A DNA stretch of 64,000 nucleotides, from the NCBI RefSeq assembly GCF_003417535.1, contig NZ_QVLS01000003.1, positions 496,001-560,000 on the forward strand, written 5' to 3'. The notes below the pieces were generated by a model, which was given only the letters and a program-made list of their open reading frames with translations, was not told the origin of the DNA and made no database searches. Origin of the DNA: Hydrogenophaga borbori (GTDB lineage Bacteria; Pseudomonadota; Gammaproteobacteria; Burkholderiales; Burkholderiaceae_C). Below are positions 33,935-42,611 of the stretch, piece after piece. Numbering within the stretch: the stretch's first letter is position 1; each line of letters starts with the position of its first letter. Both the position numbers and the translations under genes were made by a program.

Positions 33935-35338
33935 CTATTCACTGCCCTGACCGCTCCGCGGCGCGCCCGACAAGGCCGCAGGCGGGAAATGCAGTCGAAA
34001 GGTGGTACCTCGCCCCTCCTCCGACTCACAAACGAGCGAGCCCCCAAATGACTCGATCACCCCGCGGCAGAACGACAATCCCAGCCCGGCACCATGCAGG
34101 GGCCTGCTGGTAAAGAAGGTATCGAAAACGTGCGGCAAATCCGCTGGTCTGATACCGACGCCGGTGTGCCGCACGGTCAACAGGTTCTGCTCCTGCCATA
34201 CAGACATACCGATGTCGATCTCCCCCTTGCCGGCAAGGCGGATCGCATACAGCGCGTTCTTGAGCAGATTGAGCAGCACACAAACCATGAACGACTCGGA
34301 GCCGATGAACTCAAAACCGCCGGTCCGGTCCACCACCACCTTGTCCCGTTCGCCCGCCTGGAAGGGATAGCGCCTCATGGCCTCGTTCAGACAGGCATCC
34401 ATCGAGCAGCGCACAAAAGTCGATGGTTCAGCCTGCCTTTGATCGGCGGAAGCCAACATCAGAGCAACGACCACGCTGGAGCGATCCACCTGCTTCCTGA
34501 TCGCGCCCGCCAAGGCGGGAAGACGGGAGAAATCCGGCGCGTTCGGCGAACGCACCACCAACCCTTTGTCCACCGCCAGGCTGTAACCCCGGCACAGCTC
34601 GGGAAGCCACTGCATCAGGGTGTCGGCCTGCATCCGGATGGTGTCCAAGGGGACACGGATCTCATGGGCCACTGATGCAGCCACCACCAGGGGATTGGTG
34701 GTACTGCGGTGCACCACAGCAATCAGCCCCAGGCTGATGGCCAGGAAGAACACCCCGGGCGGATAGAACTCGAAGCCGTAGTTGCATAGGTAGTCCACCG
34801 CCGCAAAAAAGTAGACAAACAGGCTCGCCACGCAGATGTTCAGCCGAACGCGCTGTTCGAATGAGGCCCCGCGCGTGGCCTGCCAGGTAACGAACAGGCC
34901 ACGGCCCACCACCACCACCGTCTGCAGCACATGCACCACATGCAGCGGCCCGGCCTTGGGGTAGTGGCCGAAGAAGTACCCGTAGTAGCCGGCAACGAAC
35001 AGGTCCGTGGCCACGTCGAACCCGCCCAGAACCAGCGACAGCCCGTAAGACAGCATCACCCAGCGCCTGTCCCGCCGCTGGTTGGCGATCTCCACCAGGA
35101 AGTGGTACAGAGTTGTCGGGAGAAAGATGATCAGCAGGTAGCCCAGGCGGATCAACACCGTGGTCCAGAACGGGTCTCGCACCTGGAACAGCACGGCCCA
35201 GGTGGCCTGCCAGACGAAGGTGGTCAGGCACAGCGCGAAGAAGCACAGGCTGATGCGATTGAATCCCTTGGCCGCCAGTACGTAGACGCCATAGCCAAGG
35301 AACAGCCCCGAGACCAGGGCCGGGAGCAAGGAATACAT
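33935..35338 (-). CDS. 7TM sensor histidine kinase with altered G1 box
   Basis: The 467-aa protein has about seven membrane helices in residues 1-210, resembling the 7TM histidine-kinase sensor domain, followed by a kinase core. His225 lies in ASVAHEIRVPLDTIRM, the N box is NLLKNALYAI at 357-366, and the G2 box is HGAGLGLSF at 415-423. The G1 box reads RHTGVGI, with His391 where the adenine-contacting Asp of D-x-G-x-G normally stands. No response regulator gene adjoins except cheY, which lies beyond cheZ. It sits between cheZ and flhB and could feed into motility; the ligand is unknown and kinase activity is uncertain. Confidence 0.82.
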   Translation of the reverse strand: MYSLLPALVSGLFLGYGVYVLAAKGFNRISLCFFALCLTTFVWQATWAVLFQVRDPFWTTVLIRLGYLLIIFLPTTLYHFLVEIANQRRDRRWVMLSYGLSLVLGGFDVATDLFVAGYYGYFFGHYPKAGPLHVVHVLQTVVVVGRGLFVTWQATRGASFEQRVRLNICVASLFVYFFAAVDYLCNYGFEFYPPGVFFLAISLGLIAVVHRSTTNPLVVAASVAHEIRVPLDTIRMQADTLMQWLPELCRGYSLAVDKGLVVRSPNAPDFSRLPALAGAIRKQVDRSSVVVALMLASADQRQAEPSTFVRCSMDACLNEAMRRYPFQAGERDKVVVDRTGGFEFIGSESFMVCVLLNLLKNALYAIRLAGKGEIDIGMSVWQEQNLLTVRHTGVGIRPADLPHVFDTFFTSRPLHGAGLGLSFCRGVIESFGGSLVCESEEGRGTTFRLHFPPAALSGAPRSGQGSE

Positions 35339-35430
35339 GAGGGTTCTCCCGCGGCCAGCTGTCGTACCGGCTCTGTGCGGGCCAGTTTAGTGACCGCCCG
35401 CGCGGAAACCCCCGGGGGGAATTGCTGGGA

Positions 35431-36051
35431 TCAGAACCCCAGGCTGGCCAGCAGGTCGTCCACCTGCTTCTGGTCCGTGACCACGTCGGTTCGGCCTTCG
35501 GCGTTGACCACCGGACCGGCCAGTTCGTGGGCCTTGTCCTGGCCTGGCTGGCCGGTCGGCACCGATTCAAGCAGCAGCCCCAGCAGCTGCTCTTCTATCG
35601 TGCCCGCCAGACCCACCACGCGCGCGATCACCTGACCGGTGAGATCGTGGAAGTCCTGCGCCATCATGATCTCGGTCAGGCGGGCGTCGGTCTTCTCGGC
35701 CAGCGCGACCACGTCGGTGGACCACTCCAGCAACTCGGGCATGGCCTTGGCCAGCGCCGGCACGCGCCGGATGGTGTCGGCCAGTTCGCGGCCGCGCTGC
35801 GCCAGTTGCTCCTGTTCCTTCTTGCCTTCTTCCACCTGGCTCAGCACCTTCTCGGCGGCTTCGCCAGTCAGGCGGGCGATGTAGGACAGGCGGCTCTGCG
35901 CGTCCGGCAACTGCTCCACCGTGCCCTGGAGCTTGTCGGCGTAGCCCAGCTCCTTGAGCGCGTCGTGCAGCTGGCGCGTGATCGCGCCCAGCTTGCGGAA
36001 CATGTCCGGGTTGGCGGCCTGGCCGTCCTGCGTGTCGGGGGTGTGGTTCAT
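35431..36051 (-). CDS. cheZ: CheY-P phosphatase CheZ
   Basis: CheZ dephosphorylates CheY-P to end the chemotactic signal. The 206-aa product is a long helical protein with the catalytic DFHDLTGQVIARV motif (about residues 132-144, including the key Asp and Gln). It ends in the CheY-binding peptide QVDDLLASLGF. Length is usual. It follows cheY by 22 bp on the minus strand. No cheA, cheW, cheR or cheB is present in this window, so cheYZ are separated from the core signalling genes. Confidence 0.96.
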   Translation of the reverse strand: MNHTPDTQDGQAANPDMFRKLGAITRQLHDALKELGYADKLQGTVEQLPDAQSRLSYIARLTGEAAEKVLSQVEEGKKEQEQLAQRGRELADTIRRVPALAKAMPELLEWSTDVVALAEKTDARLTEIMMAQDFHDLTGQVIARVVGLAGTIEEQLLGLLLESVPTGQPGQDKAHELAGPVVNAEGRTDVVTDQKQVDDLLASLGF

Positions 36052-36073
36052 GACCTGGTTCTCCCGACGCTGG

Positions 36074-36460
36074 TCACAGACCCAGCTTCTTGAAGATGTT
36101 CGCGAGCTTCTCTTCCAGCGTGGCCTTGGTGAAAGGCTTGACGATGTAGCCGGCCGCGCCGTTTTGCGCCGCCAGCACGATGTCTTCCTTGCGCGCCTCG
36201 GCCGTCACCATCAGCACCGGCAGGTGCTTGAGCTTTTCGTCGGCCTTGATCGCCGCCAGCAGCTCGAAGCCGTTCATGTTCGGCATGTTGATGTCGGTGA
36301 CGACGAAGTTGAAGGCGCCGGCCTTGAGCTTGCCCAGCGCGATCGCGCCGTCCTCGGCCTCGTCGGCGTCGGCGTGGCCGATCTCCTTGAGCAGGTTGCG
36401 CACGATGCGGCGCATGGTGGAGAAGTCGTCAACGATCAGGAATTTCATCGGCGTGGACAT
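36074..36460 (-). CDS. cheY: Chemotaxis response regulator CheY
   Basis: CheY-P binds the motor switch (FliM and FliN) to change rotation. The 128-aa single receiver domain has the acidic pair Asp11-Asp12, the phosphoacceptor Asp56 in [12 protein letters not shown], the conserved Thr in [11 protein letters not shown] and Lys in [15 protein letters not shown]. The sequence is close to the enterobacterial CheY pattern. It is followed by cheZ and preceded by motB, 41 bp away. Confidence 0.97.
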   Translation of the reverse strand: MSTPMKFLIVDDFSTMRRIVRNLLKEIGHADADEAEDGAIALGKLKAGAFNFVVTDINMPNMNGFELLAAIKADEKLKHLPVLMVTAEARKEDIVLAAQNGAAGYIVKPFTKATLEEKLANIFKKLGL

Positions 36461-36501
36461 GGCAGCCTCCGCAGAGGTGGGGTCGGGAAAGGTCGGGCCG
36501 C

Positions 36502-37494
36502 TCAGCGCGTGCTCGTCTCGCTTGTTTTCGTCAGGTCGGGGGAAATCTGTAGGGCCGTGGTGGCCACCGGCGCGGCCGGGGCCGCGGCGGCGGGCGGCAG
36601 GCCCAGCACGGGCGCGGCGGGCAGGGCCGGCGGGAACATGCGGCCCTCGTAGTCGCGCGTCATGATCATGATGCTGATGCGCCGGTTGCTCGGGTCCTGG
36701 GGCCGGTCGGGCAGCAGCGGCACGCTGGCGGCCAGGCCTTCCACGCGGCGCAGCTTGTCGTCGGGCAGGCCGCCGGCCACCAGCTCGCGGCGCGAGGCGT
36801 TGGCCCGGTCGGCCGAGAGCTCCCAGTTGCTGTAGCCGCGGTCGCCGCTGCCATAGGGCGTGGCATCGGTGTGGCCGGCGAGCGAAATGTGGTTCTCCAC
36901 ATTCCCCAGGGAGCCGCCGATGGCGCGCAGGATGTCACGCATGTAGGGTTTCACCAGCGCGCTGCCGGTGTCGAACATGGGCCGGTTCTGGTCGTCCACG
37001 ATCAGGATGTGCAAGCCATCGGGGGTCTTGACCATGCGGATCTGCGACCGGTATTCGCCCAGTTTCTGGTCGGTCTCGATCAGCGCGTTGATCTTGCGCT
37101 CCAGCGCGTCGATGCGCTCCTGGTCCTTGCGCGCCAGCTCGGCGCGCGCCATCTGAGCCCCGAGTTCCTTGACGGTGCGTTCGGTGTCGCCCGAGTCGCG
37201 CTGGCCGTTGGCCGCCGACAGGTCGCGCCCGCCGCCGGGGATGATGCTGGTGCTGTTGCCGGTGCCGTCGCCCCCCATGAGCGAGACCTTCACCGGGTTG
37301 GTGAAGTAGCTGGCGATGCCCTGCAGGTCGCCCTTGGCGGTGGAGCCCAGCAGCCACATGAGCAGGAAGAAGGCCATCATGGCCGTCACGAAGTCGGCGT
37401 AGGCGATCTTCCACGCGCCGCCGTGCGCCGCGTGACCCGCCTTCTTCACCCGCTTGATGACAATCGGTTGGAGTTTCTTGCCGTCACCCGCCAT
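36502..37494 (-). CDS. motB: Flagellar stator protein MotB
   Basis: MotB anchors the stator to peptidoglycan. The 330-aa product has a short basic N-terminus, one membrane helix with the proton-carrying Asp in [20 protein letters not shown] (about residues 31-50), a linker and a C-terminal OmpA-like domain. That domain includes [14 protein letters not shown] and [17 protein letters not shown], then [16 protein letters not shown]. The C-terminal Ala/Pro-rich tail beyond the OmpA domain is about 50 residues. It follows motA by 9 bp. Confidence 0.97.
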   Translation of the reverse strand: MAGDGKKLQPIVIKRVKKAGHAAHGGAWKIAYADFVTAMMAFFLLMWLLGSTAKGDLQGIASYFTNPVKVSLMGGDGTGNSTSIIPGGGRDLSAANGQRDSGDTERTVKELGAQMARAELARKDQERIDALERKINALIETDQKLGEYRSQIRMVKTPDGLHILIVDDQNRPMFDTGSALVKPYMRDILRAIGGSLGNVENHISLAGHTDATPYGSGDRGYSNWELSADRANASRRELVAGGLPDDKLRRVEGLAASVPLLPDRPQDPSNRRISIMIMTRDYEGRMFPPALPAAPVLGLPPAAAAPAAPVATTALQISPDLTKTSETSTR

Positions 37495-37503
37495 GGCGCG
37501 TCC

Positions 37504-38367
37504 TCAGGCCTTTTTGCCTTTGACGTGGCCTTCGAGCTCGCTGAAGGTGGGCCGCACGTCGCTGAACAGCACCTTGCGGCCGAACTCCACGGCGGTGGCG
37601 GGCGCATAGCCCTGCATGCTGGCCAGCAGCGTGGTCTTCACGCACAGCAGTTCCTTGCCACTCTCCTCCACCTTCTGCTCCATCAGGCCGCCCAGGGGCT
37701 CGAACACGCCATAGGCCAGCAGGATGCCGAGGAAGGTGCCGACCAGGGCCGAGCCGATCATGGCCCCCAGCACGGCGGGCGGCTGGCCCACCGAGCCCAT
37801 GGTGTTGACCACGCCCAGCACGGCGGCCACGATGCCGAAGGCCGGCAGGCCACCGGCCAGGCGGGCGATGGCGGCCACGGGCGCGTGCGCTTCCTGGTGA
37901 TGGGTTTCGATCTCGCTGTCCATCAGCGACTCGATCTCGTGCGCATTGAGGTTGCCCGAGACCATCATGCGCAGGTAGTCGGTGATGAACTCCACCACGT
38001 GGTGGTCGGCGGTGATGGTGGGGTACTTCTGGAACACCGCCGACTCGTGCGGGTTGTCCACGTCCTGCTCGATGGCCATCAGGCCTTCCTTGCGGGCCTT
38101 CTGCAGCAGGTCGTACAGCAGGGCCATGAGCTGCAGGTAGCGCTCCTTGGTGTAGCGGCTGCCCTTGAAGCAGCCGGCCATGCCTTTGAAGGCGGCCTTG
38201 ACCACCTTCATCTGGTTGTTGATCAGGAAGGCGCCCAGGGCGGCGCCCAGGATGGTGGTCATCTCGAACGGCAGGGCCTTGAGCACCACGCCGATGTTGC
38301 CCCCGTGCGCGATGAACACGCCGAAGATGCAGAGCATCGAGACCACGAAGCCGATGATGACGAACAT
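37504..38367 (-). CDS. motA: Flagellar stator proton channel MotA
   Basis: MotA forms the stator ring that converts proton flow into torque. The 287-aa product has four membrane helices: two near the N-terminus (IIGFVVSMLCIFGVFIAHGG and around ALPFEMTTILGAALGAFL) and two around residues 165-220. The latter include LAGGLPAFGIVAAVLGVVNTMG. The charged cytoplasmic loop between them contacts FliG. Length is standard. It lies downstream of flhC, separated by a strong terminator hairpin, so it should have its own promoter; I saw only a -10-like GTCGATAA on its strand at 38397-38404. Confidence 0.97.
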   Translation of the reverse strand: MFVIIGFVVSMLCIFGVFIAHGGNIGVVLKALPFEMTTILGAALGAFLINNQMKVVKAAFKGMAGCFKGSRYTKERYLQLMALLYDLLQKARKEGLMAIEQDVDNPHESAVFQKYPTITADHHVVEFITDYLRMMVSGNLNAHEIESLMDSEIETHHQEAHAPVAAIARLAGGLPAFGIVAAVLGVVNTMGSVGQPPAVLGAMIGSALVGTFLGILLAYGVFEPLGGLMEQKVEESGKELLCVKTTLLASMQGYAPATAVEFGRKVLFSDVRPTFSELEGHVKGKKA

Positions 38368-38440
38368 GTTCTTGGTCGAATGAATGGATACAGGACTTAT
38401 CGACCGACTCTAGGGGCGATGAAGGCCCGCCAGAAACGCG

Positions 38441-38466
38441 AAAAGGGCCCTTGGGGGGGCCCTTTT
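38441..38466 (-). terminator. Hairpin terminator after flhC
   Basis: A perfect 10-bp inverted repeat (AAAAGGGCCC at 38441 and GGGCCCTTTT at 38457) with a 6-base loop lies between flhC and motA. The A/T runs at its ends would give a U-tract in either direction. It should end flhDC transcription and separate it from motAB. Confidence 0.8.
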
Positions 38467-38494
38467 CCGGCTTTGACCGCCTGAACCGGCGTTT

Positions 38495-39034
38495 TCAGTG
38501 CAAGCGAAGCGAACCCGCCGCGCTGCCCTTGCCCGCGCGGGCGGGCGGCTGGCACAGGCCGCAGACGAAGTGGCGGGCGTTCTCGTACGGCTCGGTGACG
38601 AAGCGGCCACCGCAGCAGGAGCACTTGGTCAGCGTGAGCATGCCGCTGTCGACGAACTTGATGAGGCGCCAGGCGCGCGTGATGGACAGCAGCGGCTCGA
38701 TCGCGCTGGCGGTCATCTGTTCGCTGTAGAGGCGGAAGGCCTTGATGACGGTGTCGATGTCCTCCAGGGCACTGGCCTTGGAGAGGTACTCGTGGATGTT
38801 GAGGAACAGCGACGCGTGGATGTTCGGCTGCCAGGTCAGGAACCAGTCCGTGGAGAACGGCAGCTGGCCCTTGGACGGGCTCTTGCCCGCCACTTCCTTG
38901 TACAGGCGCAGCAGGCGCTCGTAGGACAGGCTGGTCTCGTATTCCAGCACCTGCAGGCGCGCGCCCAGCTGGATCAGGGCCACCGCGCGCTCGATGTCGC
39001 GCGACTCGTTGAGGATGCTTTTGCCTGCGGCCAT
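38495..39034 (-). CDS. flhC: Flagellar master activator subunit FlhC
   Basis: FlhC joins FlhD in the FlhD4C2 activator that starts the flagellar cascade. The 179-aa product starts MAAGKSILNESRDIERAVAL and has the DNA-binding core with GARLQVLEYETSLSYERL. The C-terminal zinc site is seen as Cys138, Cys141, Cys158 and Cys161 in KCSCCGGRF and FVCGLC. It lies 34 bp after flhD. Its presence makes FlhDC the expected activator of class II promoters in this window. Confidence 0.96.
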   Translation of the reverse strand: MAAGKSILNESRDIERAVALIQLGARLQVLEYETSLSYERLLRLYKEVAGKSPSKGQLPFSTDWFLTWQPNIHASLFLNIHEYLSKASALEDIDTVIKAFRLYSEQMTASAIEPLLSITRAWRLIKFVDSGMLTLTKCSCCGGRFVTEPYENARHFVCGLCQPPARAGKGSAAGSLRLH

Positions 39035-39068
39035 GTCGAACTCCAGATGCGAGAAAGAGAGGGGGGGA

Positions 39069-39410
39069 TCAGTGCGCGGTCGTGGCCATGGACTCGGCGT
39101 ACTTGCCGGCCATGAGGATGCTGGCGTGCAGCTGCGTGGTGGTGCTGTTGTCCACCTTCTTCACGTTGTGGCTGGTCAGCAGGTTCCACACCAGGTCGTC
39201 GTCGACGCGGAAGCGGCACAGCAGCATGTTGCTGGAGGCGATCTTGAGCAGCTGGGCGGTGGAGAGCATGGCCAGCAGGTCGGCCGCCTCTTCCGTCATG
39301 CCCAGGCGGAACAGGGCCTCGGCGCGGTCCTTGCGGATCAGGTTCTGCGCCAGCATCAGGTAGGTCAGGTTGGCTTCGCGGATCTCGGCCAGAAGTTGTT
39401 CGCTGTCCAT
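39069..39410 (-). CDS. flhD: Flagellar master activator subunit FlhD
   Basis: FlhD is the dimeric partner of FlhC. The 113-aa product begins MDSEQLLAEIREANLTYLMLAQ and continues with RLGMTEEAADLLAMLSTAQLLKIASSNMLLCRFR, at about residues 34-67, all typical of the family. I place the start at the ATG at 39410, because AAGGAG is 6 bp upstream; a GTG one codon earlier is too close. It is transcribed away from the first flagellin gene across a 376-bp spacer. Confidence 0.95.
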   Translation of the reverse strand: MDSEQLLAEIREANLTYLMLAQNLIRKDRAEALFRLGMTEEAADLLAMLSTAQLLKIASSNMLLCRFRVDDDLVWNLLTSHNVKKVDNSTTTQLHASILMAGKYAESMATTAH

Positions 39411-39786
39411 CACTCACTCCTTCACGTGTCGGTCGTCGGTTGGGGGTCTTCGCCAGGGCTTGGCTGGACCCGATGTGAGGAATTGTGTCGATCGGTGAAC
39501 AAACTTGAATCGGGAAACGTCTGTGCGTGCTGTCGGGATTTCCGGCACCCGGTGTCGGCGATATGCCTACAACCTTGGTTCTAAAAGCCAGGAATTGGCG
39601 ATGTTCGGCGGCGCTTATCCGACCGTTCGCCATCGGACAAATCTAAAGAATTCCCGGTCATCACCGAAATTGACGGAGCGAGCTTCCCGATGGAGTTCGT
39701 CGCCGGGCCAGCCAGGGCGGCGATCAGTGACGGTGAGACCCGGAATCTGCCGGGCCAACTTTCACAGTCCATCACAGGAGTGAGTT
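39411..39786. other. 376-bp divergent regulatory spacer between flhD and fliC1
   Basis: No gene is seen here. The region is visibly less GC-rich than its neighbours. It contains the sigma-28 promoter of the first flagellin gene (39644-39670). On the flhD side a CACAATTC sequence lies near 39481 on the minus strand, within a stretch that also has CAAGTTTGTTC, reminiscent of the 40-bp flg elements but with different spacing. A long leader of about 110 bp separates the flagellin promoter from its start codon. Confidence 0.6.
39644..39670 (+). promoter_or_regulatory. Sigma-28 promoter of fliC1
   Basis: TAAAGAAT at 39644-39651 and ACCGAAAT at 39663-39670 are spaced by 11 bp. This matches the FliA consensus in spacing and in the key AAAG and CCGA bases. 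It lies about 117 bp before the fliC1 ATG. fliD follows fliC1 without a terminator and is probably read from the same promoter. Confidence 0.8.
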
Positions 39787-40986
39787 ATGACCACCATCAA
39801 CACCAACATGATGTCGATGACCGCCCAGCGCAACCTGGCGACGTCGGCGGGGTCGCTCGCGACCTCCATGCAACGCCTGTCCTCGGGCCTGCGCGTGAAC
39901 TCCGCCAAGGACGACGCCGCCGGCCTGGCGATTTCCGAGCGCATGAACACCCAGGTGCGCGGCCTCAACGTCGCCGCCCGCAACGCCAACGACGGCATCT
40001 CCCTCGCGCAGGTGGCCGAAGGCGCCCTGGGCAAGGTGGGCGACATGCTGCAGCGCATGCGCGAACTGGCCGTGCAGTCGGCCAACGCCTCCAACAACGC
40101 CGATGACCGCAAGGCCCTGCAGGCCGAGGTGACGCAGCTGCGCCAGGAAATCGAGCGCGTGGCCAAGACCACCGCCTTCAACGGCACCAAGCTGCTCGAC
40201 GGCACCTTCGCCAACGTGACCTTCCAGGTCGGCGCCAATGCCGGCGAAGGCATCTCCATCGAATCCATCGTGAGCGCGCGCACCGACGACATCGGCGCGA
40301 CCGACTCCAACATCACCGCCGCCATCAACAACGTGGCCGATCCCGTGGCGCCGGCCGTGCTGGCCGCCGTGCCCGCCGGCACGCTGGAGATCCTGGACGC
40401 CGACGGCAACGCCGTGGCGCTGGGTCCCATCGGCGAAGCCACCACCGGCGCGCAGCGCACGGGCCAGGTGATCGACGCCATCAACGCCAAGTCGTCCGAC
40501 ACCGGCGTGTTCGCCCGACCCGTGCACGACGCCACCGGCGCCACGACCGGCTACGAGATCTTCTCTGACCGCGCGCTGACCACCGCCGCGGGCGGTGACC
40601 TGGAAAGCCTGGCCGGGGCGGCCGCCGACGTGGGCACCGTGACCGCCACCGCGCCCACCGCCACGCCTTTCACGCTCGACGACATCAACATCGAGAACTT
40701 CGGCGACAGCCAGCTCGCGATGAAGGTGATCGACAACGCCATCGACGCCATCAACAGCTCGCGCGCCGACCTCGGCGCCCTGCAGAGCCGCTTCGAAAGC
40801 GCCGTGGCCAACATCAACATCACCGGCGAAAACCTCTCCGCCGCGCGCGGGCGCATCGTCGATGCCGACTTCGCCAAAGAGACCTCCAACCTGTCGCGCG
40901 CCCAGATCCTGCAGCAGGCCGGCACCGCCATGGTGGCGCAGGCCAACCAGATCCCGCAGAACGTGCTGTCGCTGCTGGGCCGCTGA
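39787..40986 (+). CDS. fliC: Flagellin (paralogue 1, divergent member)
   Basis: This 399-aa flagellin has the conserved D0/D1 N-terminus ([20 protein letters not shown] near residues 28-47) and C-terminus ([21 protein letters not shown]) with a variable centre of about 130 residues. It differs from the other four copies in the N-terminal domain, with ATSAGSL, NTQVRG and [12 protein letters not shown] variants, and it ends LLGR. A sigma-28 promoter lies upstream, AGGAG precedes the ATG, and fliD begins 26 bp after the stop. It is exported by the flagellar apparatus. Confidence 0.97.
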   Translation: MTTINTNMMSMTAQRNLATSAGSLATSMQRLSSGLRVNSAKDDAAGLAISERMNTQVRGLNVAARNANDGISLAQVAEGALGKVGDMLQRMRELAVQSANASNNADDRKALQAEVTQLRQEIERVAKTTAFNGTKLLDGTFANVTFQVGANAGEGISIESIVSARTDDIGATDSNITAAINNVADPVAPAVLAAVPAGTLEILDADGNAVALGPIGEATTGAQRTGQVIDAINAKSSDTGVFARPVHDATGATTGYEIFSDRALTTAAGGDLESLAGAAADVGTVTATAPTATPFTLDDINIENFGDSQLAMKVIDNAIDAINSSRADLGALQSRFESAVANINITGENLSAARGRIVDADFAKETSNLSRAQILQQAGTAMVAQANQIPQNVLSLLGR

Positions 40987-41012
40987 CCAACCACTGACCC
41001 CGAAGGAACCCC

Positions 41013-42428
41013 ATGGCGACCATCACTTCTCCCGGCATGGCCTCCGGCCTGCCCATCAAAGAAATGGTCGCGCAGCTCGTGGCGCTGGAACGCGCGCCGC
41101 TCACGGGGTTGCAGACGCAGGTCAACAAGGCACAGAGCAAGCTCTCGATCTACGGCACCATCAACTCGCTCGTCACCACACTGGGCGACGCGGGCGCCAA
41201 GCTGGCCGAAGCGAACGCCTTCAAGGCGGTCAAGGCCACCTCCTCGCTGCCCGATGTGGTGGGCGTGACGGTGGCCGCGGGCACGCCACCCACCGGCTTC
41301 TCCCTGGAAGTGCAGCGCCTGGCGACGGCGCAGAACACGTCCAGCGCCGTGGTGCCAGCCGGCAGCGGCATGGGCGCGGGCACCCTCACCATCACCCTGG
41401 GCAACTGGGGCAGCGGCAGCTTCGTGGCCAACGGCGAGCAAGAGCCGGTCACGATCACGGTCGAGGAAGGCAAGGACACGCTCAAAGACATCGCCCAGCA
41501 GATCAACGACTCCGACGCCGGCATCACCGCCACCGTGCTCAAGGACGCCAATGGCGAGCGACTGCTGCTGCGCTCCAAGTCCACGGGCGCCGAGATGGGC
41601 TTCCAGGTGGAGGCCACGGACGCGGACGCCGGTGACGGCAAGGACCTGGGGCGCCTGGCCTACATGGGCGCCGGCTCGCCCAGCACCCTCACGCAGGCCG
41701 GTCTGAACGCGCAGGCCACCATCAACGGCGTGGCCATCGAATCGGCCAGCAACACCGTCAAGGACACCATCGACGGCCTCACGTTCGAGCTCAAGCAGGT
41801 CACCACCACGCCGGTGAACGTGAGCGTGACCAACGACAAGGACGCGATGAAGAAGACCGTGCAGGGCTTCGTGGACGCGTACAACGCCGTCATGGACCTG
41901 CTGGCCACGGCCACCAAATACGACCCGGAAACCAAGGTCGCCGGTTCGCTGCAGGGCGACAGCACCGCCACGGGCCTGCGCAACGCCATCCGAAGCATGA
42001 TGCGCTCCAGCACGCCGGGCGGCGAGTTCACGCAGTTGCTCGACATCGGCATCGAGATCAAGTCCGACGGCAAGATGAGCATCAACAGCACCAAACTCGA
42101 CACCGCGCTGGACAAGCCGGCCGAGCTGGGCAAGCTCTTTGGCGCCACCAGCGACGACCCCACGCAGCGCGGCTTCGGCCTCAAGCTCGATGCCTTCGCC
42201 GATGGCCTCGTGGCCTCGGGCGGCACCATCAGCAACCGCACCGATTCGCTCAACGCGAGCATCAAGCGAACCAACAAGGAAATGGACAAGGTGGTGGACC
42301 GCGCCGCGCGCGCCGAGACCCGCTACCTCGCCTACTACAACGCGATGGACGCCAACGTGGCGCGCCTGAACTCGCTCAACGCCTACATCACGCAACAGAT
42401 CTCGATGTGGAACAAGAACAGCGGCTGA
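41013..42428 (+). CDS. fliD: Filament cap protein FliD (HAP2)
   Basis: FliD caps the filament and helps flagellin fold as it emerges. The 471-aa product starts MATITSPGMASGLPIKEMVAQLVALERAPL, shown as residues 1-30, has the FliD N-terminal region followed by VGVTVAAGTPPTGFSLEVQRLATAQ, and a C-terminal coiled-coil ending LNSLNAYITQQISMWNKNSG. Length is typical. It is cotranscribed with fliC1 and is followed by a strong terminator at 42454-42479. Confidence 0.96.
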   Translation: MATITSPGMASGLPIKEMVAQLVALERAPLTGLQTQVNKAQSKLSIYGTINSLVTTLGDAGAKLAEANAFKAVKATSSLPDVVGVTVAAGTPPTGFSLEVQRLATAQNTSSAVVPAGSGMGAGTLTITLGNWGSGSFVANGEQEPVTITVEEGKDTLKDIAQQINDSDAGITATVLKDANGERLLLRSKSTGAEMGFQVEATDADAGDGKDLGRLAYMGAGSPSTLTQAGLNAQATINGVAIESASNTVKDTIDGLTFELKQVTTTPVNVSVTNDKDAMKKTVQGFVDAYNAVMDLLATATKYDPETKVAGSLQGDSTATGLRNAIRSMMRSSTPGGEFTQLLDIGIEIKSDGKMSINSTKLDTALDKPAELGKLFGATSDDPTQRGFGLKLDAFADGLVASGGTISNRTDSLNASIKRTNKEMDKVVDRAARAETRYLAYYNAMDANVARLNSLNAYITQQISMWNKNSG

Positions 42429-42453
42429 GCCGAGGCGCGGCCAACAAGGCATG

Positions 42454-42479
42454 ACGGGCGGTGGGTATCCACCGCCCGT
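42454..42479 (+). terminator. Hairpin terminator after fliD
   Basis: ACGGGCGGTGG at 42454-42464 and its exact complement CCACCGCCCGT at 42469-42479 form an 11-bp stem with a GTAT loop, followed by TTTGCTTT. It ends the fliC1-fliD unit. Confidence 0.88.
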
Positions 42480-42501
42480 TTTGCTTTAGGCGGCGCGTGG
42501 C

Positions 42502-42528
42502 TCAAGTAATCGACCGCTTGGCCGAAAC
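42502..42528 (+). promoter_or_regulatory. Sigma-28 promoter of fliC2-fliC3
   Basis: TCAAGTAA at 42502-42509 and GCCGAAAC at 42521-42528 are 11 bp apart, a good FliA match. It lies just after the fliD terminator and 84 bp before the GTG of the second flagellin. No promoter fits in the 27-bp gap before the third flagellin, so the two genes are probably one transcript. Confidence 0.82.
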
Positions 42529-42611
42529 ACCCAGCAACGGACCACGGATCGCGGTTCGTGATCCGGCTCAGGCGCCGGTTGCCTTCCACAACCATTTCAC
42601 AGGAGTCCGCC

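Noticed and set aside
38397-38404. GTCGATAA on the minus strand as a sigma-28 promoter for motA
   Set aside because: The sequence 11 bp upstream has no resemblance to TAAAGTTT, so I do not call a promoter; it is mentioned only in the motA entry.
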